Shown piece by piece: positions 34,743 to 45,387 of a stretch of DNA of 64,000 bases (the stretch's first letter is position 1; each line of letters starts with the position of its first letter). The stretch lies in assembly GCA_020747065.1 (NCBI GenBank), contig JAGMVK010000002.1:1364001-1428000 (forward strand), in the 5' to 3' direction. The DNA is from Cadophora sp. MPI-SDFR-AT-0126. Its lineage: Eukaryota > Ascomycota > Leotiomycetes > Helotiales > Ploettnerulaceae. The position numbers and the translations under genes are program-made. The notes below the pieces were generated by a model, which had not been told where the DNA came from, made no database searches, and saw only the letters and a program-made list of their open reading frames with translations.

Positions 34743-36859
34743 ATGCCAATTCGGCCAGGACAAGATAATGACGAGAAGAGGGAGTACCTATATCAGCCCC
34801 TACGAGACGACCGTGAAATTCGCTTGTTCAAGCTTGCTCCGGCCGTGTCCCATGATGCACAGATCAGTGTGGACTTTGTTCCTTGCTCCTTAGATTCCGC
34901 AGATCTCCCCTTATTCGAGACGATTTCATATGTCTGGGGTGGTCCTGTGGACAAGGCTGAAATCAGCTGCGAAGGGAAACGCTTAACAATACCGAAGAAT
35001 CTGTCGGATGCCCTCCTGTACCCCAGGAACAAGTATCGCCCAAGGATATTATGGACAGATTACATATCCATTAACCAATCAGATGCTGAAGAAAAAGGGG
35101 TCCAGCTTGGCTTGATGGCGACGACTAATCGGCTGGCCGCTCGATCAAACATCTGGATTGGGCCTCGACTGCGGTCGACTAAATCAGCGTTTGGACTTCT
35201 TTCCAAGCTTCAAAAAGTACGAAAGGAAGTATTCGCAGACTTGAGGCAACAACATCTAGTGGCTTTCAGAAATATAGAGCAGTATCGAAGAAGACTCCCC
35301 CCGCCGAACTCGTTAGATTGGAAGGCGCTAGAGGAGATGCTTGATATGAAACTGCTGTCAAGGTGAACGCAGAGGACTTTTGCATAGATTGAAACGAACG
35401 CTGATAGTCTATAGGGCTTGGACTGTACCAGACATCGCATCATCAAGATACCCAGTTTTGTGCTGCGATATGTATGGAATTATCATGGGTCGACGCTTGC
35501 TATGGCCTCGAAGCTTATGCTTTATACAACAATACCAACATCATCAAGTCTCCTGGACTAAAGACCATCCTCCAGCTCGAAGTTTTACGACGCTGTTACC
35601 GTGAGGGGCAACCCCTCACACTGGATATGTGTCTCGGTGTCACTCGAAGCCTGGAAGCGACGGACATGAGGGACAAGATATATGCAGGCTACGGCACATT
35701 TAGACTGGCCAACCCTGAAGCACCACTTCAGGTAGATTATTCGTTGTCTGTTCATAACACGTGTGACATGGTTGCCAGAACTCTGAACACCGGTGGCTCG
35801 TTTGGTCCTTTCTTAGCATCCTTTTCAATGATCGAAGACAGTGGATTACATGAGCCTCATGAAAAACTCTTATCCTGGTATGTACAGTACATTCTGACTC
35901 ATATCCTCAATTCATGCCTCATTTCGCAGAAACGAATTTGGAACAGTAAGGCTAATTGCACGATCCTCTACCAGGATGCCTGGTAAGCCCAGACCCTGAG
36001 ACTCTATCATTCGAAGCTACTTCGTTGAAATGCACTCTGGTGGCCCTTGTACTAGGTATGAAACGTGACTGATGCTTCCGGTTTCCAGATTGGAGCAAGC
36101 CTTTGAACCGTTATCGGCTGAACCAACAGGAATGTGACTTCGAAGCTTCTGGAAGCGTTACATCAGAAGTCCCGCGTAGCATGGAGCGAAATCCACATTC
36201 GGATGTCGAGCTATTCGACGGTCTGATCATTGACCGTGTAGACAAAGTCTCGAGCTTTCTACCCCCCCGTCGATTTTATGACAAGTTTAATGCCAGCAGT
36301 GCCAATGCATTCTTTTTCCAAGAATGGTACGAGTGGGCAGAAGAAAATGCATCGCGAATTTACAATGGAGATAGAGACAGGTAAATTGACGAATCTCCTG
36401 GCCATACCAACTTGTCCTAAACATCGCAGGCTGCCCCTACATTGGATTGAAACGATTCAAGCGAAAGGATGCAACGTCTCTCGCGACCCTACTTGGGCAG
36501 ACTCGGCACAACTTCTTTCCCAAGTCCGAACATGGCTCAGATACCTCGAAGACGAAGACCAAGAGCAGACCGAGCAGATCAGACAGCTCCACGCAGCCGC
36601 TTTACCTTCGCATGGTCGAAGATTCGGGATCACAGCTCGTGGTCACTTCTGCCTTGTTCCTCGTTGGGCCGTGCCCAACGATGCGTTGTGCATCTTGTAT
36701 GGAGCTAAGGTTCCATTCGTTCTCAGGGAAAGGGAGATGAAGTCTAAGAAGGTAGCTGAGAATTGGACGAATATTGGGGAGTGCTATGTGCATGATGCGA
36801 TGCTTGGAGAGGCGTTGAAATGGGATGGTATTCAGCAGATGATATTTGACATCCGATGA
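34743..36859 (+). CDS. Heterokaryon incompatibility (HET) domain protein with a 4-bp frameshifting duplication
   Basis: The HET core is visible as FETISYVWGG, LWTDYISINQSDAEEKGVQ and WTVPDIASSRYPVLCC. The C-terminal half has the typical SWMPDWS and WTNIGECYVHDAMLGEAL blocks. Proposed exons: 34743-35362, 35415-35877, 35975-35982 (8 nt), 36089-36380 and 36430-36859. In the second exon, TATG is duplicated in tandem at 35469-35476. The frame before it reads into ...VLCCDM and the frame after it reads MELSWVDACYG, so removal of one TATG would join family-conserved sequence. As written, translation stops early. Family knowledge: HET domains trigger cell death after non-self recognition, possibly as TIR-like NAD-consuming enzymes; many copies per genome are degenerate. 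The canonical ICINQ is ISINQ here. Confidence 0.83.
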
Positions 36860-38681
36860 AGAGAGCAGGATCTAACGACTGAATTGATACATGCCACCGA
36901 ATGAGAGCACTGAGATCACAATCTGGGTGTTTATTTGTTTGATGGTTATGACAGTCATGCTCGCCGCATGCCAAGAAAAAGTACGATATTTATGAGACCA
37001 AAAGATTCTGCCCAATTCTGTGAGAACAACACATGCTTCATTTGATTTCATTCAGATAGATGAGTTGGAAGCCAGACCAATTTACTTTCAGACGCGATGA
37101 GATGCCTCTAGAACAATATTAAAGACGAATACTTTATTTCGTAAGCAAGAAGACAATTAAGCGAAGACAAGGTGGCAAAATCAACAAAAGAGACCCACTA
37201 CTAACAACGGGCTTGTGAGAGACGACCATGAAATGGTGCAGGACAATTATTATCAGCATTGTCTTTCCGTTGAAACTGATGGTGTGCATGATATCGAACG
37301 TCTCAGCCAGACTCGTCCCAAAGACGCGGCATACATGAGAGGAAGGCCAATGTGACTGGCGCTACGGAACGCTAAAAGTGATCGAGAAACCCCACAGCAA
37401 CCTGGAATGAGCAATTGAAAAATGGCAGATAAGAGGATTGAGGTGGTATAGTTTCGAATTGTGCTGTCTCGCATCCGAGATGAGTCCGAAGATTTCCCAA
37501 AAACTGTCGTTAGGAGAAACCACCGCACGGCCCAGAACTTAGTGTTTCGTTCCATACAGGTTATCTGACTTTCATTCATGTTGAAGTTGCTGCACGTGAA
37601 GATGCAGGTTCTCTCATTCAGATGTGGCAGAAGCTGCATGAGCACCGGAGTTGCAGGCCAACCTTTTGGCATCAGCTGCACGTAATCTGCTTATCTCGAT
37701 AGCTGCACGAGACACATTCTTAGACCTAGGTCTTGGCGCGCGAGTAAATGCAAGTTACGGCACCGCTAGAATAGGAAGGAACGAGCTGCAGTAGGGGCTG
37801 GTATGTGACAAGATCAAGAGCAAGCCGCTAAAGCGATCTTGCCCAGGGAACCGATGGATTTCTATCACTGCTCATGAAGGACAACGGAAGCATTCACGGA
37901 AAATAGCAGGAAGTCATACTGGAAGAATGGTCAGTCATAAGCGAAAGGCCAAAAAAGAAAAACAACAAGAAAAAAAACCTAGGATCGAGTGATTCAACCC
38001 TCGTCAAGGAATCTCATCAACGCTCCAAAAAACAGCTAAAACCTTTCAAGAGGCATTGATCAAAAAAGCAAAACTCACAGACCGATCGCGATGAGGCGGA
38101 AATCAATCCGACCGAGAAGCGACCAGTCTGTTAGAAACCATACATAAGCTTGTTGTGATTTTAGAGAGGCATCACCGTGACGTAGAAACGTGGGTGCTTG
38201 AGACCAAAACATCCTATTTGAATACAAGTAGCAGTTAAGACTTTCATTTTGGCTCGGCTAATGGTGAATGAAGACCCTCATCGGGAATGATCCGGACGAA
38301 GGGGGTGTGATGTTCACCTTTGGACTTTAAGAATCGCATGTGAGTTCCCATTTATGGAACCACATATGGCACGCAAGACACAGTCTGGCTGTCTTTAAAG
38401 AGTTGGCGTTTGGCATAAAAAGTACTGGATGTACTCGATTGGGGACACCAATGGAACAAGTCTTCGCATCCTGAAAACCGCTGAGATGAGGGCATTTACG
38501 ACTGTACAACTTGCTGAAGTAGAATAGAAGGAACGAGCTGTCATCCGGACACATCTCGGACCAGTTTGATGAGCAAAAAGAACGTGAAGTCCTTCACATC
38601 CAAGCCTTGTTGTGTCAATCTAGAGAAGACTTTAGATTTGAAAGTAATGCTGCTGTGTATTTAGGAGAGTGAGAGCAAAAC
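36860..38681. other. Intergenic region, no gene recognised
   Basis: About 1.8 kb after the HET gene. Frames are short and unmatched. A-rich runs occur at about 37,950-37,985. No element ends or RNA genes are visible before the tRNA-like sequence at 38,682. Confidence 0.45.
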
Positions 38682-38807
38682 TGGGACGAGTGGGTTTGAA
38701 TCACTTGCTTGCAATCCTCACGAAAGCCGTGCAATACTGTGTAACAGGTATATCCTACATCGCGCTTACAATCGATTCGCACATTCGACTTTTTGAGCGC
38801 CGTCGAA
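38682..38807 (-). tRNA. tRNA-like sequence (degenerate, intron-containing), copy 1
   Basis: Read on the minus strand it has a D-arm-like GCTC...GAAT, an anticodon stem TGCGA pairing with TTGCA, a T-arm-like AAGTGATTCAAACCCACT, and a T4 run just after the 3' end that could end pol III transcription. About 60 nt sit in the anticodon loop where tRNA introns lie. The acceptor stem pairs only in part (inner GACG/CGTC), so this is probably a tRNA relic or tRNA-derived repeat. The anticodon position reads CGA in both copies, which would mean serine, but the short variable region does not fit serine tRNA. Confidence 0.35.
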
Positions 38808-39060
38808 GCAGGAATTGCTTATTTCGATACAAGTAAACTTAGAAATATCATACCGCAGGCGCTCGCGCTCGTGAAATGCGCCTGCTGGGAACGGGAGGGA
38901 CGATGTTGGAGACTGCTTCCTTCGGAAGTCCACCCAGCACGGCCGGTTCATCTAAGGTACGCTTGCTCTAAATCAAAAGCCTAGACATGAAGCCGATCAA
39001 CGAGGGGCACTTATTCGAGGCGCGTAGGATGCCTAGGCTCTCGATTAAAAAGGAAAAAAT

Positions 39061-39182
39061 TGGGACGAGTGGATTCGAACCACCTCCTTGCAATCCTTGC
39101 GAGATGACGATTTTCACCTAGCAGGTACCTGTGGCGCTCGAACAACTCGAATTGCACACTCGATCATTTGAGCGTCGTCTGG
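39061..39182 (-). tRNA. tRNA-like sequence (degenerate, intron-containing), copy 2
   Basis: A better preserved relative of the copy at 38,682. Minus strand: D-arm GCTC-AAATGATC-GAGT, a perfect 5-bp anticodon stem TGCAA/TTGCA, T-arm GGTGG-TTCGAAT-CCACT with a consensus B box, and a T6 terminator directly after. The anticodon-loop insert is about 65 nt. Only four of seven acceptor pairs form. The two copies align along their whole length, including the insert, showing duplication of the entire unit. Confidence 0.45.
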
Positions 39183-39672
39183 TGCAGAAAATGCCTATTT
39201 GGAGAGGTGAATGGAGTATAGTTGAGAGCCCTCAATAGAGAGGGCAGGTGCTCTGGAGCGTGACTGCTTTAAAGGGAAGGGGCGGCGAAAGAGCACGTAG
39301 GTTGTGTTGGGCCACAGCAGACGATGACGGATTTAAAACAAAGCAGAAATGAGATTACACAGTGGCATGAACGAGAAAATCTCAACTAGTCATTGACTCA
39401 ACATATGATCGTAAAGCAGTCTCCAAGTTATTATGCAATTATAGCTTCAGCATGCCGGAACCTGATGAATGGACTGCACGTGCCCGACCAATGCCAGCAA
39501 CGTTCAATTGACTTGTAGGACTGCCATGTGGGAATCTACGTCTTGATCTTTGACTGAGACTATTCAACGGGCCTGGGCCTAGAGTAATCTTCACTTTGAA
39601 GATTGTACTCCTGCCCGATCAAAGACTGGACAGAGATGTTGCTTTGCAGGTGGCCAAAAGGTCAAGTACAGC
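39183..39672. other. Intergenic region, no gene recognised
   Basis: About 0.5 kb between the tRNA-like sequence and the DUF7704 stop codon. Nothing recognisable. Confidence 0.45.
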
Positions 39673-40185
39673 TCACTTGGACTTCTCAAGGTTCGCCCTC
39701 CGAGCGACTCTTTCAGCAGTCTCTCTCCCACTCGCGGTATCCATACCGAATCCAGCCAAGAACAGCATTCTCATGGTTGCCCCGGCATAAACAAACCCCA
39801 CATTCCCCCAATCCATCCTGTTCCACTTCAACACATTCCAATAGATGTCGGCACCTAATCCCTTCACGCTATACAAATGCCCAAAATCTGCCAATAACAA
39901 TCCGAACAATACCGTCTTCCATACCCGGAGGTCGGATGTGGATCGCAGGACCAGGGCTTCATTGATAGCAAAGAGGAGATATAGGTTGGCGAGCTGAGAG
40001 AGGACGATGGACGTAGAGAGCGGTATGGTGCTCTCCCACGAAGGCGCAGAGCCAGCATGCGTGAGCTGCAGGTATTCTAATGGTCGGAAGTGTGCGTAGA
40101 AAGCTCCCACGAGCGCAGAAATGGGCTCGATGATCAGGAAAAAGGCGGTGTAGAACCTGGGGAGGGCAAAAGCTGGGGTTGGCAT
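39673..40185 (-). CDS. DUF7704-type small integral membrane protein
   Basis: A single exon of 170 residues. Four hydrophobic segments (about residues 8-28, 52-75, 84-103 and 128-148) make it a polytopic membrane protein. The block DWGNVGFVYAGATMRMLFLAG near the C-terminus and YSVKGLGADIYW match what I recall of the fungal DUF7704 family, whose function is unknown. The start ATG at 40185 precedes MPTPAFALPRFYTAFFLIIEP, a typical N-terminus for the group. No neighbours suggest a role. Confidence 0.8.
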   Translation of the reverse strand: MPTPAFALPRFYTAFFLIIEPISALVGAFYAHFRPLEYLQLTHAGSAPSWESTIPLSTSIVLSQLANLYLLFAINEALVLRSTSDLRVWKTVLFGLLLADFGHLYSVKGLGADIYWNVLKWNRMDWGNVGFVYAGATMRMLFLAGFGMDTASGRETAERVARRANLEKSK

Positions 40186-41237
40186 GTTGCTCTCGAAGGG
40201 CTTGAGTGCGGGGGACGTGGGTATTGGTGGAAGAGTGTATCGATATAACGAAGTATGCTGTGATAATAGTTCAGTTCCTTATGTTGGAGATGTTCCCTGA
40301 TTCCACCTGGGTCGAAAGTCCAAAACTGTCTTGGTACCGTACCTGGATGCACGTTTGAGATGCGGTTCGTTTGGACGTCTGAAATGAAAGAGGCTTGAAA
40401 CGCTGGACCCTGGCACGTTCCTTGATCACCGGCTGGGATTGAGATGAAAAATTCATTTCATACGCCACAGAGTGCAGGAACTCCATCTCCGGGCGGGTCT
40501 AATGGAGCCGGGTATTTCATGCAGCATCAGCATCGACAGTAGTGTTTGTGTACCAGACTTACTCGCAGTGATTCTGATTTGGCAGTTGAGTCCGGGTCTC
40601 ACCGATACTTATGAATCGCTAGATTCAACATGGTTGGGCTGACGAGATTTAGGAGAGTCAGCACACAGGCAGGCACAGACAGATTCAGCCTTGTTGAGAG
40701 TGAAAAGTTTGCAGGGTTGGGTTGGGCCTGAACCTTTTCGGTCATCGACGCGGACTCGGCAAGCGACGGAGCGGACACGAAGGAGGCAAAACCGTTCCCT
40801 CAAGGAGTCTAGCGTAATGTGGTTTCCCCTTCGAGGGTAAACACTGCAGCGTGCGACAACCATCCCTTCAACAAACATGCTGTCGCTGTCGCTTCTCCCG
40901 CGTCCCTCGTCCCTCGCATAAAACATGCTGCGCGCTCCTTCCTTTCATTTTCTGTCTTCTATACTCACTCCTTTGCTCGACCGCCGCCCTCTAATATATT
41001 GACTCCCACCAGTCTTTACTTAACGAAGTTTACGCTACCACGATTACAACCACGAACACGACAACCATTCCAGTAGGGGTCTTCACTATACCCCAAATCC
41101 ACCCTGGGCCCCGAACAACAGCACTCCCCCATCATTTCGTTTCCATGATACCATAGTCTCGAACAGTCTCTGCCAATCGACTTGAACAGAAAGGTTGTAG
41201 CACAATTTACACGTAATACCCGCCACTACCGAGCGTG
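40186..41237. promoter_or_regulatory. Divergent DUF7704 / F-box gene intergenic region
   Basis: About 1.05 kb holding promoters of two divergent genes. The right part (40,860-41,220) is pyrimidine-rich on the plus strand, as expected for a fungal leader. No TATA box is convincing. Confidence 0.45.
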
Positions 41238-43407
41238 ATGGCCAGAATATTTCGGTATGAGGACTGGGCATCTACAGGTAGTGAAGATGCGCCAGCTCTG
41301 ACAACAACCCCACACCATGACAGCACCACTTTCTGGCCGGACGAGAATGATTCGAAACACCTCAAGGCCGTTCCTTTTCGACAAAGGCTACAATCGCTTC
41401 CTCTCATTCGTAAGGATGCCGACTTGTTCAGAACACATGGCATGTCGGACGGTTCAGCACATCTGGCATTAGATGACGCAAAGAAATCTGGGGGTTTGAA
41501 AGGACTTTTCAGAAAAGCTTCGGTGTCAATTAAGAATCGACAACGGCGGTTTTCACATCTTTCCTCGGTAGTGACTGGTGAGGAAGGAACACAGCCCGAG
41601 AGCCCCTGGCGCAGACTGAAGACTGCTACAAGCTTCCACCGCCATTCTAGGGCAATGTCCGTAAATTATGATACAGATGGCCCATTCGACTCCCACGAAG
41701 AAGATATGTCTGCTCCCATTCCTGGGAGCGGCAATCGACCGCCTAGGATACCGAGGAATGGGGGATTTGCGGCACGACAAAATGCTGCTCTGCACAATGG
41801 CATTGAGCAAGGCAAGGAAAGAACCAACCCGTATCTCACACTCTCGGATACAAGTGGGGAGGGGGATAGAGAGAGCGCGATCGCCATGCCATTTGACAGC
41901 TCAGATCTGGATCGAACAGAGAGCGAGGTTGAGGCTGAGAGCACCGCGGTAATAGCGGTCGCAAGCTCGACGATCAATCGTGATTTTATCACTGGACTGC
42001 CGAATGAGCTCGCCATGCAAATTCTCGCCCAAGTTGATGCGAAGACCCTTAGGGGACTGTTCCATGTGTCTCGTCGTTGGTACGAAGTTGCGCATTCTCA
42101 ACAGGTATGGAGAGAGGTCTTCCTGAGAGAGGAGACTCGGGCATATGCTACGGGAAAACCGATTCCCTTGGGAGCTGGTCTTGGACTCCCCGCTCATCGT
42201 CCTGAAAATGACTGGATGGCATTGTCTCAAGCTAGAACCCAGCTTCGAAGCAATTGGGAGACTGGTGAGTGCGAGTCGCACTATCTCCACGGCCATCTTG
42301 ATAGTATTTATTGTGTCCAGTTTGATGAGTGAGCATGGCACTATTCTATTCACATTAAGCAGCATGCTGATTAGCCATAGGAATAAAATCATTACTGGCT
42401 CTCGGGACAAGACTATAAGAATCTGGGACATTGAGACGCTCTCTTGTACGCTCGTCATTGGTCCACCGAACGTGGTCAACGATCCGTCCATTATGAGAGA
42501 TAACGACAATCTCCCAGTACACTACGCAGCAAAACAAGCAGGGAACTCACAGGAAGAGAATGATTTTGTTAGGGAACAAGAAAGCATGCCAAACACTACT
42601 TCTTTCCCCATACATCACGAGCAGTCAATTCTCTGCCTTCAATATGACGAGGAAATTCTGGTGACCGGATCATCTGACAGCACTTGCATTGTCTATGATG
42701 TTAAGAATGGATACAGGCCGATACAAAGGCTTCGGCGCCATACGTCAGCTGTGCTCGATCTCGCATTTGACAAAAAGTATATTGTCACGTGCTCCAAAGA
42801 CATAAGTATCTGTATTTGGGATCGCCAGACGGGTGAATTTCTGAAACAACTTCGAGGACACAGCGGACCTGTGAATGCAGTTCAACTGCGTGGAAACACG
42901 ATTGTGAGTTGCAGTGGCGACTTCACCGTAAAGATGTGGAACATCGAGACAGGCAATGTTATCCAAACCTTGAGAAATCACACCAAAGGACTTGCATGCA
43001 GTCAGTTCTCCGAAGATTCGCGATACATTGCATCAGCTGGAAACGACAGACTTATAAATGTCTGGAACGCCAACACGCATCAACTCATGTATACTATTGA
43101 TGAAGCCCATGACAATTTGGTCCGATCACTGCACATTGACTCGATTAGCGGAAGATTGGTCTCTGGGAGCTACGATACCTCCATCAAGGTGTATAACATG
43201 GAAAAGGGACAGGAGACACTTGTGTTTCCTCATTGGCATGCGAGCTGGGTACTGGGGGCCAAGTCAGATTACCGAAGAATCATCAGCACGGGGCAAGATC
43301 CAAAAATTCTGATTCTGGACTTTGGCAAAGGAATCAAGAACATCGATAAGCTGAGAAGCGATGTACCAAGATTGGATGGGCCAATTATTAAAATCGAAGG
43401 AGTTTGA
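41238..43407 (+). CDS. F-box/WD40 repeat protein, putative SCF substrate receptor
   Basis: Two exons (41238-42328 and 42381-43407; 52-nt intron) encode 705 residues. A disordered N-terminus (1-245) precedes an F-box (about 248-296, FITGLPNELAMQILAQVD...LFHVSRRWYEVAHSQQVWRE). A WD40 propeller follows (about 345-690) with clear repeat ends such as GSRDKTIRIWDIE, CSKDISICIWDRQ, CSGDFTVKMWNIE, GNDRLINVWN and GSYDTSIKVYN. Family knowledge: the F-box binds Skp1 and the propeller selects substrates for ubiquitination by an SCF ligase. The architecture resembles Cdc4/Met30/Pof-type receptors but I cannot assign an orthologue. A long insert separates the first two blades (about 395-425). Confidence 0.9.
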
Positions 43408-44056
43408 AGAAGTGAAGTGAATGAACTTGAAGAGTTTAAAGATATATACTGGAGGAAGCAATTCCGACGGAGACTTTGTATATATCCTTCTTTCTGCGAA
43501 AGGAAGTCGTGAAGACTTAATAGGCAAGTGGAGGAACTTGCTGAGCTGCATTGTTGACTTAGCGGGTCTTGTTGGAGTTTCAGGAATTTCTCTTAGCATA
43601 GGCTTGCGTGCATGAATCGATGAGTTTTAGTCTTGATGAGCAGAAGTAAGACCTCTACTTCAAATAATGAATAACGAATTTTTGATGTAGACGGGAAGGG
43701 AACTGAGTTTAGTGGTGTGCTTGAGTATTGTACGGAAATTTGGTAATGAATGGTGGTACTTCCAAAGGTCGAATATAGACTCAATAATTTGGGTCAAATA
43801 CAAATGCTACTGAGACGCCGCAGCCTGGGGTCCAATCTCATGTAGATGTTTTCTTCCAGGTTTCCTACCTTACATTCAAAACACCTGAAGGAAGCTGACC
43901 TGATTGGTCAACGTTAGGTAGGAAAAGGATCAAGTGACTAAAACTCGCTTAATCCTTAGCGTCACCCACAGAATGGAATCCGCATCTCGCCCAGAGCCAT
44001 CTTCGAAATTTCGAAGCGCTCCATCACTCTTTTCGACCTCACGACAAACCGCAATC
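43408..44056. other. Intergenic region
   Basis: About 0.65 kb between two plus-strand genes: the 3' flank of the F-box gene, then the promoter and leader of eS7. An upstream in-frame ATG at 43973 would extend eS7 by 28 residues, but these are unlike the conserved N-terminus. Confidence 0.5.
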
Positions 44057-45136
44057 ATGAGTGCCCTCAACAAGATCGCGCCCAACAGCCCATCGCGCGC
44101 GAAGCCCTCCGAGCTCGAGACCAGCATTGCTGGCGCTCTTTACGACCTTGAGAACAACACCTCCGACCTCAAGGCCGCTCTCCGCCCTCTTCAGATCGTC
44201 TCCGCCAGAGAGGTAAGCAATTGACAGACACTCTTTTCTCCAGATACCCAGAAAAAATATCGTGTTCCCTTCCGACGAGATATTGGAATGGCTCGCAGCT
44301 GCAGAATTGAACGAACGACATGACGACGCGGGCGCCGCTGGCAGACAGGCACACATTCAGAAACATACACATACATACATGAGGGGTTTATATCAGCATC
44401 CTTGAGATACAGAATGGATACATACTGCAATTGTGGTGCTATGCTATGCAATGGATGGTTGTCGGTCGGCCGGGGTCGTACTTGGCTGGCCTTGTCTCTT
44501 TCACTAGAGAAAAGTCTGGCTATGACTTCTTGTCGCCCAAAGTTGTTGTGGAATTTCGGAATCGGACGGGCTGCGGACCATTGTTTCTTCAAACAAACAT
44601 GGAGATCGCATGCTGACTTTTGATCCTTACACAGGTCGAAGTTGGCCACGGCAAGAAGGCTATCGCCATCTTTGTCCCCGTCCCATCCCTCCAGGGCTTC
44701 CACCGTGTGCAGCAACGGTATGTACACCCTCTTCCCTCGGGGCCACCAAGTACTAATTGGCATCACTAGTCTCACCCGTGAGCTCGAGAAGAAGTTCTCC
44801 GACCGCCACGTCCTCTTCCTCGCCTCGCGCCGCATCCTCCCCCGCCCCAAGCGCTCCAACCGCTCGCGCACCTCACAGACTCAAAAGCGACCCCGTTCCC
44901 GAACACTCACCGCCGTGCACGACGCCATCCTCGGCGACCTCGTGTACCCCGTCGAGATTGTCGGCAAGCGCCTCCGCACCAAGGTCGATGGCAGCAAGGT
45001 CCTGAAGGTCGTCCTGGATGAGAAGGAGAAGGGTGGTGTTGATCACAGACTCGATACTTACTCCGAGGTCTACAGAAGATTGACGGGTCGTGTTGTCAAC
45101 TTCGAGTTCCCTCAGTCTGGCCCTGCTGAGTACTAG
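44057..45136 (+). CDS. RPS7: 40S ribosomal protein eS7
   Basis: Structural protein of the small ribosomal subunit, 201 residues from exons 44057-44212, 44635-44717 and 44770-45136. Conserved eS7 segments include [66 protein letters not shown] and the C-terminal [14 protein letters not shown]. The start at [13 protein letters not shown] matches the usual fungal N-terminus. Intron 1 is 422 nt, far longer than others in this window; intron 2 is 52 nt. Long first introns are common in highly expressed fungal ribosomal protein genes and may contain regulatory or small-RNA sequence. Confidence 0.97.
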
Positions 45137-45387
45137 ATGTGGTCGTAGAATTAAAAGTCCTTGCTTCGTCATGAATGGAGTAGTTGGGATTTCTGCATCA
45201 TGGATGGGATTTGCTCTCTGATTTGGGAGGCGTAGCTCGGGCTTCTCGATAGATGGGCTTGCAAATATCAATGCATGCCAGTCAATTCATCACGTCACAA
45301 ATCCATATGTTGTAAGCACTGAATGAGACATGAGAACCATGAAATATGTGAATATCAAATGGGTATATTGCGCCAGCCAATCTCCAT

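Noticed and set aside
37000..38680. Search for a CRISPR array, operon or prokaryotic system
   Set aside because: The window is eukaryotic with spliced genes; no regularly spaced direct repeats with unique spacers were found here or elsewhere.
43973..44056. Upstream in-frame ATG extending eS7 by 28 residues
   Set aside because: The extension is not like eS7; the conserved start MSALNKIAP is used instead.
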